Source: Massilia soli (GTDB lineage Bacteria > Pseudomonadota > Gammaproteobacteria > Burkholderiales > Burkholderiaceae_D). From it: a stretch of 64,000 nucleotides of DNA. Shown here piece by piece: positions 1 through 10,927 of this stretch. Positions within the stretch are counted from its first letter, which is position 1; the number at the start of each line of letters is the position of its first letter. The DNA lies in assembly GCF_016809835.1 (NCBI RefSeq), contig NZ_JAFBIL020000006.1, forward strand, positions 372,001 through 436,000. The letters are read 5' to 3'. The notes beneath the pieces are model-generated. The model searched no databases. It saw only the letters and a program-made list of their open reading frames with translations, and was not told the origin of the DNA. A program made the position numbers and the translations under genes.

Positions 1-2018
1 AGCCATTTGAGCGCTTCCTCGGGCAGTTCGTCGAAGAAGCGCGACTTCATGTTGTAGCGCGTCTGGCCATGCAGCATGCGGGTCTGCGTGAAGCTCATGT
101 ACAAGCGGCGGCGCGCGCGCGTGATCGCCACGTACATCAGGCGCCGCTCTTCGTCGACGCCATCTAGCTCGCGCGAGCTGCTCTCGTGCGGGAACAAGCC
201 TTCCTCAAGCCCGGTGATGAACACCGCGTCGAACTCCAGGCCCTTGGCCGAGTGCACCGTCATCAGCTGCAGCGCGTCCTGCCCTGCCTGCGCCTGCGCG
301 TCGCCCGCTTCGAGCGATGCGTGCGACAGGAAAGCCGACAGTGGCGACATCACGGTGGCCAGCGGCACGTCGGCGTCGAGGATCTCGAAGCCATCCTGGT
401 TGACGATCGCTTCACCGGCCTGCGCCTGCGCTTGCGGGCCGAGGTGCGCGGGCGCGCCCTGGCCGAAGCCTTCTTCCTGCACGAAGTGGGTTGCAGCGCT
501 GACCATCTGCTCGAGGTTTTCGATGCGGTCTGCGCCTTCCTTTTCGTTCTGGTAGTGCGTCAGCAGGCCGCTCGATTCGAGCACCACGCGCACCATTTCC
601 GGCAGCGACAGCTGCTGGGTCTCGAAACGCGCGCCTTCGATCAGGCGCACAAAGCTGTTCAGCGACGAGCCGCCCTTGCCTGCCACGTAAGGCACCGCCG
701 CATACAGCGACACGCCGTACTGGTCCGCCGCAGCTTGCAGTTGCTCGATGGTGCGCATGCCGATGCCGCGGGTCGGGAAGTTCACCACCCGCAGGAACGC
801 CGAATCGTTGTGCGGGTTATCCATCAGCTGCAGGTACGCGATGGCGTGCTTGACCTCGGCGCGCTGAAAGTAGCGCTGGCCGCCGTAGACGGTGTACGGC
901 AGGCCGGCTGCAAACAGCGCATGCTCGATCACGCGCGACTGCGCGTTGGAGCGGTACAGGATCGCGATGTCGCTGCGCGCCGCGCCCTCTGCCATCAGGC
1001 TCTTGGCTTCCTCGATGATCCACTGCGCTTCTTCGAGGTCGGACGAGGCTTCGTAGATGCGTACCGGCTCGCCGTGGCCGGCGTCGGTGCGCAGGTTTTT
1101 GCCGAGGCGCTTGCTGTTATTGGCGATCAGCTGGTTGGCGCTGTCGAGGATGTGGCCGTGCGAGCGGTAGTTCTGCTCCAGCTTGATCAGGTTCTCGACC
1201 TGGAACTCGCGCTCGAACGCGCTCATGTTGCCGACGTTGGCGCCGCGGAAGGCGTAGATGCTCTGGTCATCGTCGCCGACCGCGAACAGCGCCCCGCCGT
1301 GGCGCTCGCCATGGCCGGCCAGCAGCTTGAGCAACCGGTATTGCAGGTCGTTGGTATCCTGGAACTCGTCGACCAGGATATGGCGGAAGCGGGTCTGGTA
1401 ATGCTCGCGCAGCGGCTGGTTGCGCGACAACAGCTCGTAGCAGCGCAGCAGCAGCTCGGCGAAATCGACCACGCCTTCGCGCTGGCACTGCATGTCGTAC
1501 AGCTCATACAGCTCCACCATGCGGCGCTCGATCGGATCGAACGCTTCGACCTGGCTGGCGCGCAGCCCTTGGTCCTTGGCGTTGTTGATGAAGTACATCA
1601 GGTTCTTCGGCGGGTACTTTTCGTCGTCGACGTTGTTCGCCTTGAGCAGCCGCTTGATCATCGACAGCTGGTCTTGCGAGTCGAGGATCTGGAAGGTCTG
1701 CGGTAGCGCCGCGTCGCGGTAGTGGGTGCGCAGCAAACGGTTCGACAAGCCGTGGAAGGTACCGATCCACATGCCGCGCGTGCTGATCGGCAGCATTGCC
1801 GACAGGCGCGTGGTCATCTCCTTGGCGGCCTTGTTGGTAAACGTCACCGCCATGATCCCGGCCGGCGAGACCTGGCTGGTCTGGATCAGCCAGGCGATGC
1901 GGGTGGTCAGCACGCGCGTCTTGCCCGATCCGGCACCCGCCAGGATCAGGGCGCTTTGCTGCGGCAGGGTGACGGCGGCGAGTTGTTCGGGATTGAGATT
2001 GTGGAGGAGATTTTGCAT
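1..2018 (-). CDS. uvrD: UvrD-type DNA helicase II, 3' end outside window
   Basis: This is a superfamily 1A 3'-5' DNA helicase, which unwinds DNA in nucleotide excision and mismatch repair. The start is the ATG whose complement lies at 2016-2018; the translation begins MQNLLHNLNPEQLAAV. Walker A GAGSGKTR lies near residue 28, followed by FTNKAAKEM (motif Ia), VDEFQDTND (Walker B), GDDDQSIYAFRGA (motif III), LEQNYRS (motif IV), and near the left edge TVHSAKGLEFDAVF (motif V) and YVAITRAR (motif VI). About 672 codons are visible and the frame runs off the window, so the C-terminus is missing. Rep is the main alternative, but the N-terminus and motif spacing fit betaproteobacterial UvrD better. 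Confidence 0.93.
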   Translation of the reverse strand, partial: MQNLLHNLNPEQLAAVTLPQQSALILAGAGSGKTRVLTTRIAWLIQTSQVSPAGIMAVTFTNKAAKEMTTRLSAMLPISTRGMWIGTFHGLSNRLLRTHYRDAALPQTFQILDSQDQLSMIKRLLKANNVDDEKYPPKNLMYFINNAKDQGLRASQVEAFDPIERRMVELYELYDMQCQREGVVDFAELLLRCYELLSRNQPLREHYQTRFRHILVDEFQDTNDLQYRLLKLLAGHGERHGGALFAVGDDDQSIYAFRGANVGNMSAFEREFQVENLIKLEQNYRSHGHILDSANQLIANNSKRLGKNLRTDAGHGEPVRIYEASSDLEEAQWIIEEAKSLMAEGAARSDIAILYRSNAQSRVIEHALFAAGLPYTVYGGQRYFQRAEVKHAIAYLQLMDNPHNDSAFLRVVNFPTRGIGMRTIEQLQAAADQYGVSLYAAVPYVAGKGGSSLNSFVRLIEGARFETQQLSLPEMVRVVLESSGLLTHYQNEKEGADRIENLEQMVSAATHFVQEEGFGQGAPAHLGPQAQAQAGEAIVNQDGFEILDADVPLATVMSPLSAFLSHASLEAGDAQAQAGQDALQLMTVHSAKGLEFDAVFITGLEEGLFPHESSSRELDGVDEERRLMYVAITRARRRLYMSFTQTRMLHGQTRYNMKSRFFDELPEEALKW

Positions 2019-2066
2019 CCCGTGATTATACCGGGAGGGGTGCTTGTCCGATGCCCGAATGGGCGC

Positions 2067-2107
2067 CGGTCCCGCGTTGGCACAGTGACCATGCCAGCGC
2101 GGGACCG
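2067..2107 (-). terminator. Strong hairpin downstream of the M56 gene
   Basis: Arms of 16 bases (2067-2082 and 2092-2107) pair with a single G-T mismatch around a 9-base loop, just past the M56 stop codon. It lacks a T-rich tail, so it may be a transcript-end stabiliser or an imperfect terminator between the peptidase gene and uvrD. Confidence 0.5.
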
Positions 2108-2114
2108 TGACGCA

Positions 2115-4037
2115 TCAGCTTGCGCCGGAACCGGGGGCGGGCCTGGCCAGGCCGCGCGACACGGCTTCGCCGATCAGTCCGCGCACGGTCTTGCCGGCGG
2201 CGCGGCTCTCGGTTTCCATCTGCTTGCCGAGCTCGCCCATCTTCTTGCCGAGGGCTTCCATCGGACGGCCGGCCTCCTCCATCTTCGCGCCGATCGCTTC
2301 CATCGGCTTGGCGGCTTTTTCGATGTCGCGCGAATGGGCCTCGATTACCAGCGAGTAGTTTTCCATCTCGCGCGACAGGACTTCCATCTTGGCGCTCAGG
2401 CGCTCCATGTCGCGCGACAGGCTGTTGCGCTGGTCCGGGGAGGCGTCAGCCATCTTGCGGCCCAGCTTGTCCAGTTCACGGGCAAGCTTGTCCTGCTCGC
2501 GGCCCAGCGCCTGCATGTCGCGCTCGGCGTTGCGCAGCGCGGCGTTCGGCGCCGTGGCCGGCGAGACGGCCGTCATCTGACGGCCCAGCACATCCATCAC
2601 CTTGCTGTGCTTGCCCATCTCCTTGCTATGCACATCCATCTGCTTGCCGAGGCGGTCGAGCGGTTCCCAGGCCGTATTGACACGGGCAAGGATGCCCGCG
2701 TCCTGCACGATGTAGGCCTTGCCGTGACGGTCGCGGAACCACAGGAACTCGCCTTTGACGGCGCTCCTCGCGGCCTTCAGGTCGTCGAAATCGTCGCTGT
2801 GGCCATTCATTCTGGTGCCGCCGCGCTCTTCGCCGCGCACGATCGCATACGACAGCTCGCCGGGTTGCTTGCTGACGCTCCATTTCGCTGGCGGGGTTGG
2901 CGGCGCCGGCGGGGCTGGCGGGGCTGGCGAGGCTGGCGGGGCCGGCGGCGCCGGCATGCTGCGGGAAGGCACTGCCGGGACCGGCGGCGGCGGCGGCACA
3001 TCGGCAGCCAACGGCGCTGGCGGCGCCGGCGGCACCGGCGGAATCGACTGGGCGTGGGCATAGAAGCCGGCAAAGGCCACCGCGAGGCCAAGCGCGGGCA
3101 GCGCGGCCTTCCAGTTCAGGGGTTCGGTATCCGGGCGTACCAGGCGTTTGATGCGTGACATGAGATTTCCTCCGTGGGCAGCATGGGCAAGTTGAGGGAT
3201 GGATAACTGGAACTGGTCCAGCTCGGATAATGCAAGTGCCAGGCGCCGCGGTTCGCCAAGCATGCTTGCGGCTAAATCATCTGCAATCTGTTCGCGTTCA
3301 TCGCGGATGCGCCTCGACAGCCACCACACGGCCGGGTGGTAGAACAACACGATCTCGATCGCGCCCTGCACCAGGTTGACGAGGTAATCGTGGCGCCGGA
3401 TATGCGCCAGTTCGTGCGCCAGCAGCGCCTCCAGCAGGTGCGGCGGCATGCCCGATATCAGCGATGCGGGCACCAGCACCACCGGACGCCACCAGCCAGC
3501 CGTGACCGGACTGTGAATATCGTCGACCAGGCCCAGCACGACCTTGCGCGCGATGCCGAAACGCCCCGCCATGCGCTCGAGGCGCGCCTGCCATGCGGGA
3601 TCCGAGCGGTATTGGTGATGGCTGGTCACGCGCCGCACCCAGGCCAGGCCGACCGCCATGCGCAGCGCCAGCAGCGCCGCGCCGCACGACCACAACAGCA
3701 CCACCAGCGGCAGGCGCGCCTGCAAGGCCTGCTCCCAGCCGGCCAGCAAGGCGGCCGGTTCGGCGCTGGCATTCAAGGCAATGGCTTGCGCGGTGTCGGG
3801 ACCGGACAGCGGCAGGAAGGTCGCGTTCAACACCTGCACATCGGCGATGCGCTGCACCACGCCCGACAGCGGCAGCGCCGCGCACAGCAGCAGCGCGCCG
3901 CAGGCGACGGCGTAGCGCGCCTGCGGGCGGACACGGCGCATGGCGGCCAGCAGCAGCGCCGCGCCCCAGCCGATCAGCATGCCCTGCCAGACGAAGTCGA
4001 GCAACGCCCACGCCAGCGCCGGCACCAGCGCGCTCAT
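2115..4037 (-). CDS. M56 (BlaR1-like) membrane zinc peptidase with proline-rich and coiled-coil C-terminus
   Basis: The protein has 640 aa. The N-terminal half has several hydrophobic helices (about 5-30, 43-65, 108-135) and the M56 zinc site: HELAH at 208-212, with E249 in EREQIADDLA spaced as the third ligand in BlaR1. A further membrane segment lies near 312-330. After it comes a proline/alanine-rich stretch (about 332-385) rich in PPAPPAPP-like units, then a charged region (about 415-640) with repeated amphipathic units such as MEVLSREMENYS, probably coiled coil. No penicillin-binding sensor domain is visible, so beta-lactam sensing should not be assumed. M56 peptidases usually act with a BlaI repressor, but no blaI gene lies beside this one. 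SD GGAG lies 8 bases before the ATG. Confidence 0.85.
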   Translation of the reverse strand: MSALVPALAWALLDFVWQGMLIGWGAALLLAAMRRVRPQARYAVACGALLLCAALPLSGVVQRIADVQVLNATFLPLSGPDTAQAIALNASAEPAALLAGWEQALQARLPLVVLLWSCGAALLALRMAVGLAWVRRVTSHHQYRSDPAWQARLERMAGRFGIARKVVLGLVDDIHSPVTAGWWRPVVLVPASLISGMPPHLLEALLAHELAHIRRHDYLVNLVQGAIEIVLFYHPAVWWLSRRIRDEREQIADDLAASMLGEPRRLALALSELDQFQLSIPQLAHAAHGGNLMSRIKRLVRPDTEPLNWKAALPALGLAVAFAGFYAHAQSIPPVPPAPPAPLAADVPPPPPVPAVPSRSMPAPPAPPASPAPPAPPAPPTPPAKWSVSKQPGELSYAIVRGEERGGTRMNGHSDDFDDLKAARSAVKGEFLWFRDRHGKAYIVQDAGILARVNTAWEPLDRLGKQMDVHSKEMGKHSKVMDVLGRQMTAVSPATAPNAALRNAERDMQALGREQDKLARELDKLGRKMADASPDQRNSLSRDMERLSAKMEVLSREMENYSLVIEAHSRDIEKAAKPMEAIGAKMEEAGRPMEALGKKMGELGKQMETESRAAGKTVRGLIGEAVSRGLARPAPGSGAS

Positions 4038-4072
4038 CGTGCAACTCCAGGGGAAAGGCGGAACGTTGTCAT
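4034..4072 (-). other. Possible 12-codon leader ORF overlapping the M56 start
   Basis: An ATG at 4072 preceded by GGAG at 5-base spacing opens a 12-codon frame (MTTFRLSPGVAR). Its TGA overlaps the ATG of the M56 gene. It sits where blaI would normally be found. It may be a translational coupling leader, the remnant of a deleted regulator, or chance. Confidence 0.3.
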
Positions 4073-4092
4073 GAAGTCTCCGTATCGTTGAA

Positions 4093-4140
4093 TGTAGAAT
4101 AAAATATCTAGATTGATTTGTCTAGAAGTTTTTTTCTACA
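4093..4140. promoter_or_regulatory. AT-rich nested dyad upstream of the M56 gene, candidate operator
   Basis: TGTAGA (4093-4098) and TCTACA (4135-4140) are inverted copies enclosing two TCTAGA palindromes (4107-4112 and 4121-4126). The AT-rich block stands out in GC-rich surroundings. TACA/TGTA dyads are typical of BlaI/MecI-family operators, so a regulator of this family encoded elsewhere could bind here. That is inference from pattern only. The rest of the roughly 300-bp gap (4141-4344) holds only the hairpin noted separately. Confidence 0.4.
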
Positions 4141-4275
4141 TTGATGCGGCCGATTTCAGCCGACCTGGGGCGACTTTAGACAAGGACGGGGACGGGCTCC
4201 AGCGGCGTGCGACAGACGGCGGAAAAGTGGCAACAGGCGGGCGGGATATTCCAAGATCGAGCAGCAAAGCAATTC

Positions 4276-4315
4276 GGGGCCCGCGCCCGGGGGGCTATCC
4301 CCGGGCGCGGACCCC
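4276..4315 (-). repeat. GC-rich hairpin downstream of the response-regulator pair
   Basis: Arms of 17 bases (4276-4292 and 4299-4315) match except at one position, with a 6-base loop. It lies about 30 bases past the stop of the response regulator at 4345. There is no T-tract, so a canonical terminator is uncertain, but it is well placed to end that transcript. Confidence 0.45.
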
Positions 4316-4344
4316 GCATCGCTTCGTTGCTGGCGAAAGTCGCG

Positions 4345-4764
<420 letters not shown>

Positions 4765-4765
4765 A

Positions 4766-5341
4766 TCAATCTCCGGCAGACATATTGGTAGGAACGCCGA
4801 GCAGGCGCGAAATGGTGCTCCACAGGCTGCGCTGCGAGGTCCACGGCTTGGGCAGGAATGCCGCCACCAGGTCGCGCCAGGCCGGTTCGCGCACCGCGTG
4901 CACCAGTACCGGCGTGGCGACGATCAGCGGCATCAGCGAGGCGGCGTTGCCATCGGGGAGAGCCGGGTCGATGATGATCAGCGCGAAGATGTCGCTGCGC
5001 AGCAGTTGCTGCGCCTGCGCCAGCGTGGCGGCGTGGGTTACCCGTGCTTCCGGCGTCAGCAGCGCCGACATCACCTTGGCGGTGCCGGGGTCTTTGTCGA
5101 TCAGCAGCACGCGCGGCACGCCTGCATCGCGGACGCCGTCGTCGTCGTCGGTCTTGGCCTTGGCGCGTGCCGATTCCGCCAGTTCTTTGACTTCCGCCAT
5201 GAACCAGATGCTGGCCGTCAAACGCGGGTCCTGGCTAACCGGCAGGCTACAGCGTGGCGCCGCAGGGGCGCGCCGCAACAGGTGCGCCGCGTCGGTGCGG
5301 CCACGGACTGCGCTATGAGTTGGTTGGTTTGCCGCTTTCAT
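4766..5341 (-). CDS. Diverged receiver-domain protein
   Basis: The start is the ATG at 5341 (MKAANQPTHS), preceded by AAAGGAC at good spacing; an upstream in-frame ATG lacks an SD. That gives 191 aa. A low-complexity, charged N-terminal region (about 1-75) is followed by a receiver fold with VLLIDKDPG, the acceptor Asp in ALIIIDPALPDGN and Lys in FLPKPW. The usual switch Thr/Ser strand reads VLVHAV, so that residue appears to be His or absent. It may be a pseudo-receiver or have altered switching. It forms a two-gene unit with the single-domain regulator downstream. The 284 bases upstream (5342-5625) show no gene I can support. Confidence 0.7.
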   Translation of the reverse strand: MKAANQPTHSAVRGRTDAAHLLRRAPAAPRCSLPVSQDPRLTASIWFMAEVKELAESARAKAKTDDDDGVRDAGVPRVLLIDKDPGTAKVMSALLTPEARVTHAATLAQAQQLLRSDIFALIIIDPALPDGNAASLMPLIVATPVLVHAVREPAWRDLVAAFLPKPWTSQRSLWSTISRLLGVPTNMSAGD

Positions 5342-5625
5342 GAGAGTCCTTTCTGGACGATCGAAGTCCCGGACCGAAAGCGGCATGGCCGCAGCGCTGC
5401 CATGGATAGGCAGCAAGGAACGATTCGGGATGAACAATCGGCGGAGCTGGGCCGAGATGAAGACGTCGGCCGCGAGGGAAAGGCGGCGCTGGTAATACGG
5501 CGAACGGCGGGTAGCGGCCGCTCGCTGGTCCTGGAGACCACAAGCGAAGTCTACCGGAAACGGGCGCTCAACGCGCAGTTTGGGTATTTATATTTTACAA
5601 TCGTCGCAATAAACAGACTCGATCG

Positions 5626-6258
5626 CTACTTCGCCTTGAGACGGCTTGCAAATCCAACATGCAAACTGTTTAACGTTTCTTCCGCTGCAAGTAACTGGTC
5701 GGCCACTTCATTGATTTTGCGGCGGCTCGAGCGCGCATGGTCGCGCAGCACCTCGAAGGCGGTGTTGCGGTCGGTCTGGAACTTGCCCATCAGCAGGCCG
5801 ACAGCCAGGCTGGTCTCGCGGCCGGCGGCGAGCGCGGCATTGAGATTGGTTTCGGTGCGGCGCAGCTGGCGGATCTCGTCGGCGCGCGCCAGGCCCGCCT
5901 CAAAGGCGGCCATCAGCTGCTCGGCGTCGACCGGCTTGACGACATACCCTACTGCTCCGTACGCGGCGGCCTGCCTGGCCGAATCGGTGTCGCCGATCGC
6001 CGACAGGAACATGAACGGCACCGTGGTCAGTTCGTTCAGGTGGCGCGCCAGCTCCAGCCCGGTCATGCCGGGCATGGTGATATCGAGCAGCGCCAGGTCG
6101 GGTTCGCGCGCTTCGATCTGGGCGATCGCCTGCGCGCCGGACGACGCGGACACCGTGTCGTAGCCGGCATGGCGCAGCACTTCACCGATGAATTGCAACA
6201 GGATGGCATCGTCGTCGACGATCAGGATGCGTCTTTTGACAGCGGGCGAGGAAGTCAT
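5626..6258 (-). CDS. Response regulator with ANTAR RNA-binding output domain
   Basis: The 210-aa protein has a receiver domain (about 8-125) with ILIVDDD, LALLDITMPGMTG, FLSAIG and YVVKPV intact. A short coiled linker follows, then an ANTAR-type three-helix domain (about 140-200) containing AVGLLMGKFQTDRNTAFEVL and ARSSRRKINEVADQLL. ANTAR regulators such as NasT and AmiR bind paired RNA hexaloops and prevent termination in leader RNAs, often of nitrogen genes. No target leader or sensor is seen beside it, so its regulon is unknown. Confidence 0.88.
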   Translation of the reverse strand: MTSSPAVKRRILIVDDDAILLQFIGEVLRHAGYDTVSASSGAQAIAQIEAREPDLALLDITMPGMTGLELARHLNELTTVPFMFLSAIGDTDSARQAAAYGAVGYVVKPVDAEQLMAAFEAGLARADEIRQLRRTETNLNAALAAGRETSLAVGLLMGKFQTDRNTAFEVLRDHARSSRRKINEVADQLLAAEETLNSLHVGFASRLKAK

Positions 6259-6292
6259 TCTTGAAGTCCCTAATCATCGAAATGTGAACTGA

Positions 6293-6943
6293 TTATACGG
6301 CGGCTCCCTGGTTTGCGCAGTTTTTCGGGCGCCCGGCGAACAGCGCGTCGAACTCGCACACCACCGCGCCCGGCACCGGCGCCGCATACACGCTGCTGAT
6401 CGCCGCCACCATGTCGGCGCCGCGCGCCACCAGCGGCGCGGCGTTCTCGGGCGTCATCCCGCCGATGACAACCAGCGGCAGCGCGATGCCGGCCTTGGCC
6501 AGGTCGATGATGGAGGGCTCGGTCCGGAAGCTGTACTGCTTCACGCGCGACGGATAAAAGCCGCCAAACGCCACGTAGCTGGCGCCCTCGCGCTGGGCCG
6601 CGCGCGCCAGCGCCAGGTCGCCGTAGCATGACGCGCCGACGATCTTGCCGGGACCGAGCGTTGCGCGCGCCTGCGCGACGGAGACATCGGTGCCGCCCAC
6701 ATGGACGCCGTCGGCGTCGAGCGTCAGGCAAAGTTCGACATGGTCGTTGATGATCAAAGGGCGATGATAGCGGCGGCATAGCGCCAGCAGCGCGGCGGCC
6801 TGCTCCAGCCGCAGCGCGGGGCTGGCGCCCTTGTGCCGGTACTGCAGCATGGCCGCGCCGGCGTGCAGCGCGCTGCGCGTGATGTCGACCAGCCGGCCGG
6901 TGTCGTCCCAGTCGGGGGTGACGAGGTAAAGTCCCTGGTGCAT
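6293..6943 (-). CDS. thiE: Thiamine-phosphate synthase
   Basis: This enzyme joins HMP pyrophosphate and the thiazole phosphate to make thiamine monophosphate. The 216-aa TIM-barrel protein shows the expected landmarks: YRHKGASP (diphosphate-binding Lys region), NDHVELCL, DGVHVGGTDVS, VGASCYG and a late VVIGGMTPENA loop. It is the last gene of the thi operon, 15 bases after thiD, with GGGA about 8-10 bases before the ATG. Confidence 0.95.
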   Translation of the reverse strand: MHQGLYLVTPDWDDTGRLVDITRSALHAGAAMLQYRHKGASPALRLEQAAALLALCRRYHRPLIINDHVELCLTLDADGVHVGGTDVSVAQARATLGPGKIVGASCYGDLALARAAQREGASYVAFGGFYPSRVKQYSFRTEPSIIDLAKAGIALPLVVIGGMTPENAAPLVARGADMVAAISSVYAAPVPGAVVCEFDALFAGRPKNCANQGAAV

Positions 6944-6958
6944 GGTGTATGTGTCCCT

Positions 6959-7699
6959 TTAAATGAAATGCGCACTGCGGTTGGGGATGCGCTGGCCGGG
7001 GCCGAGCGCGAACGACGCCGCCAGGGCGCCATGGCAGTAGGCCTGGGCGCGCTGCAGCGCCTGTGCGACCGGTTCGCCCAGCGCCAGCCGGCCGGCGATG
7101 GCCGCCGCCAGCGTACAGCCGCTGCCATGGAAGCTGCCAGCCAGCCGCGGCCAGGCCCAGTCGCGCGATTCGCCTTCGCCCTGCCAGCGGTTGATTACGG
7201 TGGGTCCGCCGCCGTGGCCGCCGGTGACCAGCAGGTGCGGAAAGCGCGCGCCGGCCAGCGCGCGCGCCTCGGGCAGGTTCGGCACCACCACGGTGGCCAG
7301 CGCCAGCAAGGGTGCGATGACTTGCAGCGGATCGCCGCGCGCCAGCAGGTCGCCATGGCCGCTGGCCAGCACCGGGTCGAGTACCAGCGGCAGATCCGGC
7401 ATGTCTTCGCGCAGCCTGAGGATCACCGCGGCAATCGCCTCGGCATTGGCGCGGTTGCCCGGAATGCCGACCTTGACGACCTTGATGTCGCAGCTCGCTG
7501 CCAGCACGCGCGCCTGGCGCCGCAGCAGGCAGGCGTCGACCGGCTCCACCTCGAACACCCGGTTATGGTCCTGCACCGTCAGCGCCGTCACAATCGGCAG
7601 CGCATGCGCGCCCTGCGCGGCGATCGCCTGGATGTCGGCCGCGATGCCGGCCCCGCCGGACGGATCGAGGCCGGAAAACACCAGCACGGCTGGCCGCAT
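6959..7699 (-). CDS. thiD: Hydroxymethylpyrimidine / HMP-phosphate kinase
   Basis: This ribokinase-family enzyme phosphorylates HMP and HMP-P to HMP-PP for thiamine synthesis. The ATG at 7699 overlaps the thiG stop (TGATG); a longer in-frame extension inside thiG is not credible. The 246-aa product has VFSGLDPSGGAGI at the N-terminus, VVKVGI, DPVLASGHGDLL and the C-terminal anion-hole loop GSFHGSGCTLAAAI with the catalytic motif GSGC. It sits between thiG and thiE. Confidence 0.95.
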   Translation of the reverse strand: MRPAVLVFSGLDPSGGAGIAADIQAIAAQGAHALPIVTALTVQDHNRVFEVEPVDACLLRRQARVLAASCDIKVVKVGIPGNRANAEAIAAVILRLREDMPDLPLVLDPVLASGHGDLLARGDPLQVIAPLLALATVVVPNLPEARALAGARFPHLLVTGGHGGGPTVINRWQGEGESRDWAWPRLAGSFHGSGCTLAAAIAGRLALGEPVAQALQRAQAYCHGALAASFALGPGQRIPNRSAHFI

Positions 7700-8478
7700 C
7701 ACTGCAGCCGTCCCGCCATCGGCGACGACGGCGACGCGCTGAACTTGCGCGCCATGCGCCCGGCCAGGAAAGCTTCGCGCCCGGCCAGCACCCCGAGCCG
7801 CATCGCGCGCGCCATGCGCACCGGGTCCTGCGCCATGGCGATCGCGCTGTTCATCAGCACCCCGTCGCAGCCCAGCTCCATGGCGATGGCGGCGTCCGAC
7901 GCGGTACCGACGCCGGCGTCGACCAGCACCGGCACCTTGGCCTGCTCGATGATCAAGGACAGGTTCCACGGGTTGAGGATGCCCATGCCGGAGCCGATCA
8001 GCGACGCCAGCGGCATCACCGCCACGCAGCCGATTTCTTCCAGCAGGCGCGCCTGCACCGGGTCGTCGCTGCAGTAGACCATCACGTCGAAGCCGTCGCG
8101 CACCAGCGTCTCGGCGGCGATCAGGGTTTCGGGCATGTTCGGGAACAGGCTCTTGTCGTCGCCCAGCACTTCGAGCTTGACCAGCTTGCGCCCGTCCAGC
8201 AGTTCGCGCGCCATCTGCAGCGTGTACACCGCGTCCATCGCGTTGTAGCAGCCGGCGGTGTTGGGCAGGATCGTGTACTGGCTCGGCGGCAGCACGTCGA
8301 GCAGGCTCGGCGCATTCGGGTCCTGGCCGATGTTGACGCGGCGGATCGCGACGGTGACGATCTGCGCTCCGGCCGCGTCGGTCGCTTCGCGCGTTTGCGC
8401 CAGGTCGCGGTATTTGCCGCTGCCGACCAGCAGGCGCGAGCTGTATTCAACGCCCGCGATGGTGAGTTTGTCGTTCAT
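7699..8478 (-). CDS. thiG: Thiazole synthase
   Basis: ThiG condenses deoxyxylulose phosphate, dehydroglycine and ThiS-thiocarboxylate into the thiazole phosphate of thiamine. The 259-aa barrel carries [10 protein letters not shown] at the N-terminus, [10 protein letters not shown], the Schiff-base Lys in [10 protein letters not shown], and phosphate-binding segments [13 protein letters not shown] and [12 protein letters not shown]. It lies 21 bases after thiS and overlaps thiD by one base, so the three are probably translated together. thiO and thiF are not in the window and must be elsewhere or replaced. Confidence 0.96.
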   Translation of the reverse strand: MNDKLTIAGVEYSSRLLVGSGKYRDLAQTREATDAAGAQIVTVAIRRVNIGQDPNAPSLLDVLPPSQYTILPNTAGCYNAMDAVYTLQMARELLDGRKLVKLEVLGDDKSLFPNMPETLIAAETLVRDGFDVMVYCSDDPVQARLLEEIGCVAVMPLASLIGSGMGILNPWNLSLIIEQAKVPVLVDAGVGTASDAAIAMELGCDGVLMNSAIAMAQDPVRMARAMRLGVLAGREAFLAGRMARKFSASPSSPMAGRLQ

Positions 8479-8499
8479 GTGTGAAGTCTCCTGTGATGT

Positions 8500-10741
<2,242 letters not shown>

Positions 10742-10768
10742 CGTGTGCCGCCTTGCGGCAGCGCGGAA

Positions 10769-10774
10769 ATTATA
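10769..10774 (-). promoter_or_regulatory. Probable -10 box of the thi operon promoter
   Basis: The complement reads TATAAT about 30 bases upstream of the first conserved aptamer bases. The -35 region is weak (TGTTGA at 16-base or TTGATC at 14-base spacing). The rest of the 10742-10927 gap is divergent promoter DNA between thiC and the first subtilase, with no gene seen. Confidence 0.5.
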
Positions 10775-10927
10775 ACGTGTGGCGAAGCGATCAACATGGT
10801 TTTTCTGTCACGGTGACCGAACTGGTCAAGCGTGCGGCAGCGGACGGCACATAAAACACAAGGGCACGCTGAATCGGCGGGGGTAGGATCGAACGGTCAC
10901 AGCAACGACTTCCACAGGGAGACACAC

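Noticed and set aside
186-1706. Long open frame on the plus strand
   Set aside because: It lies wholly over uvrD on the other strand. GC-rich third positions open the antisense frame; the translation has no recognisable domain.
5313-5543. Short minus-strand frames between the response regulators
   Set aside because: They are proline/arginine-rich, lack an SD and overlap the start of the diverged receiver gene.
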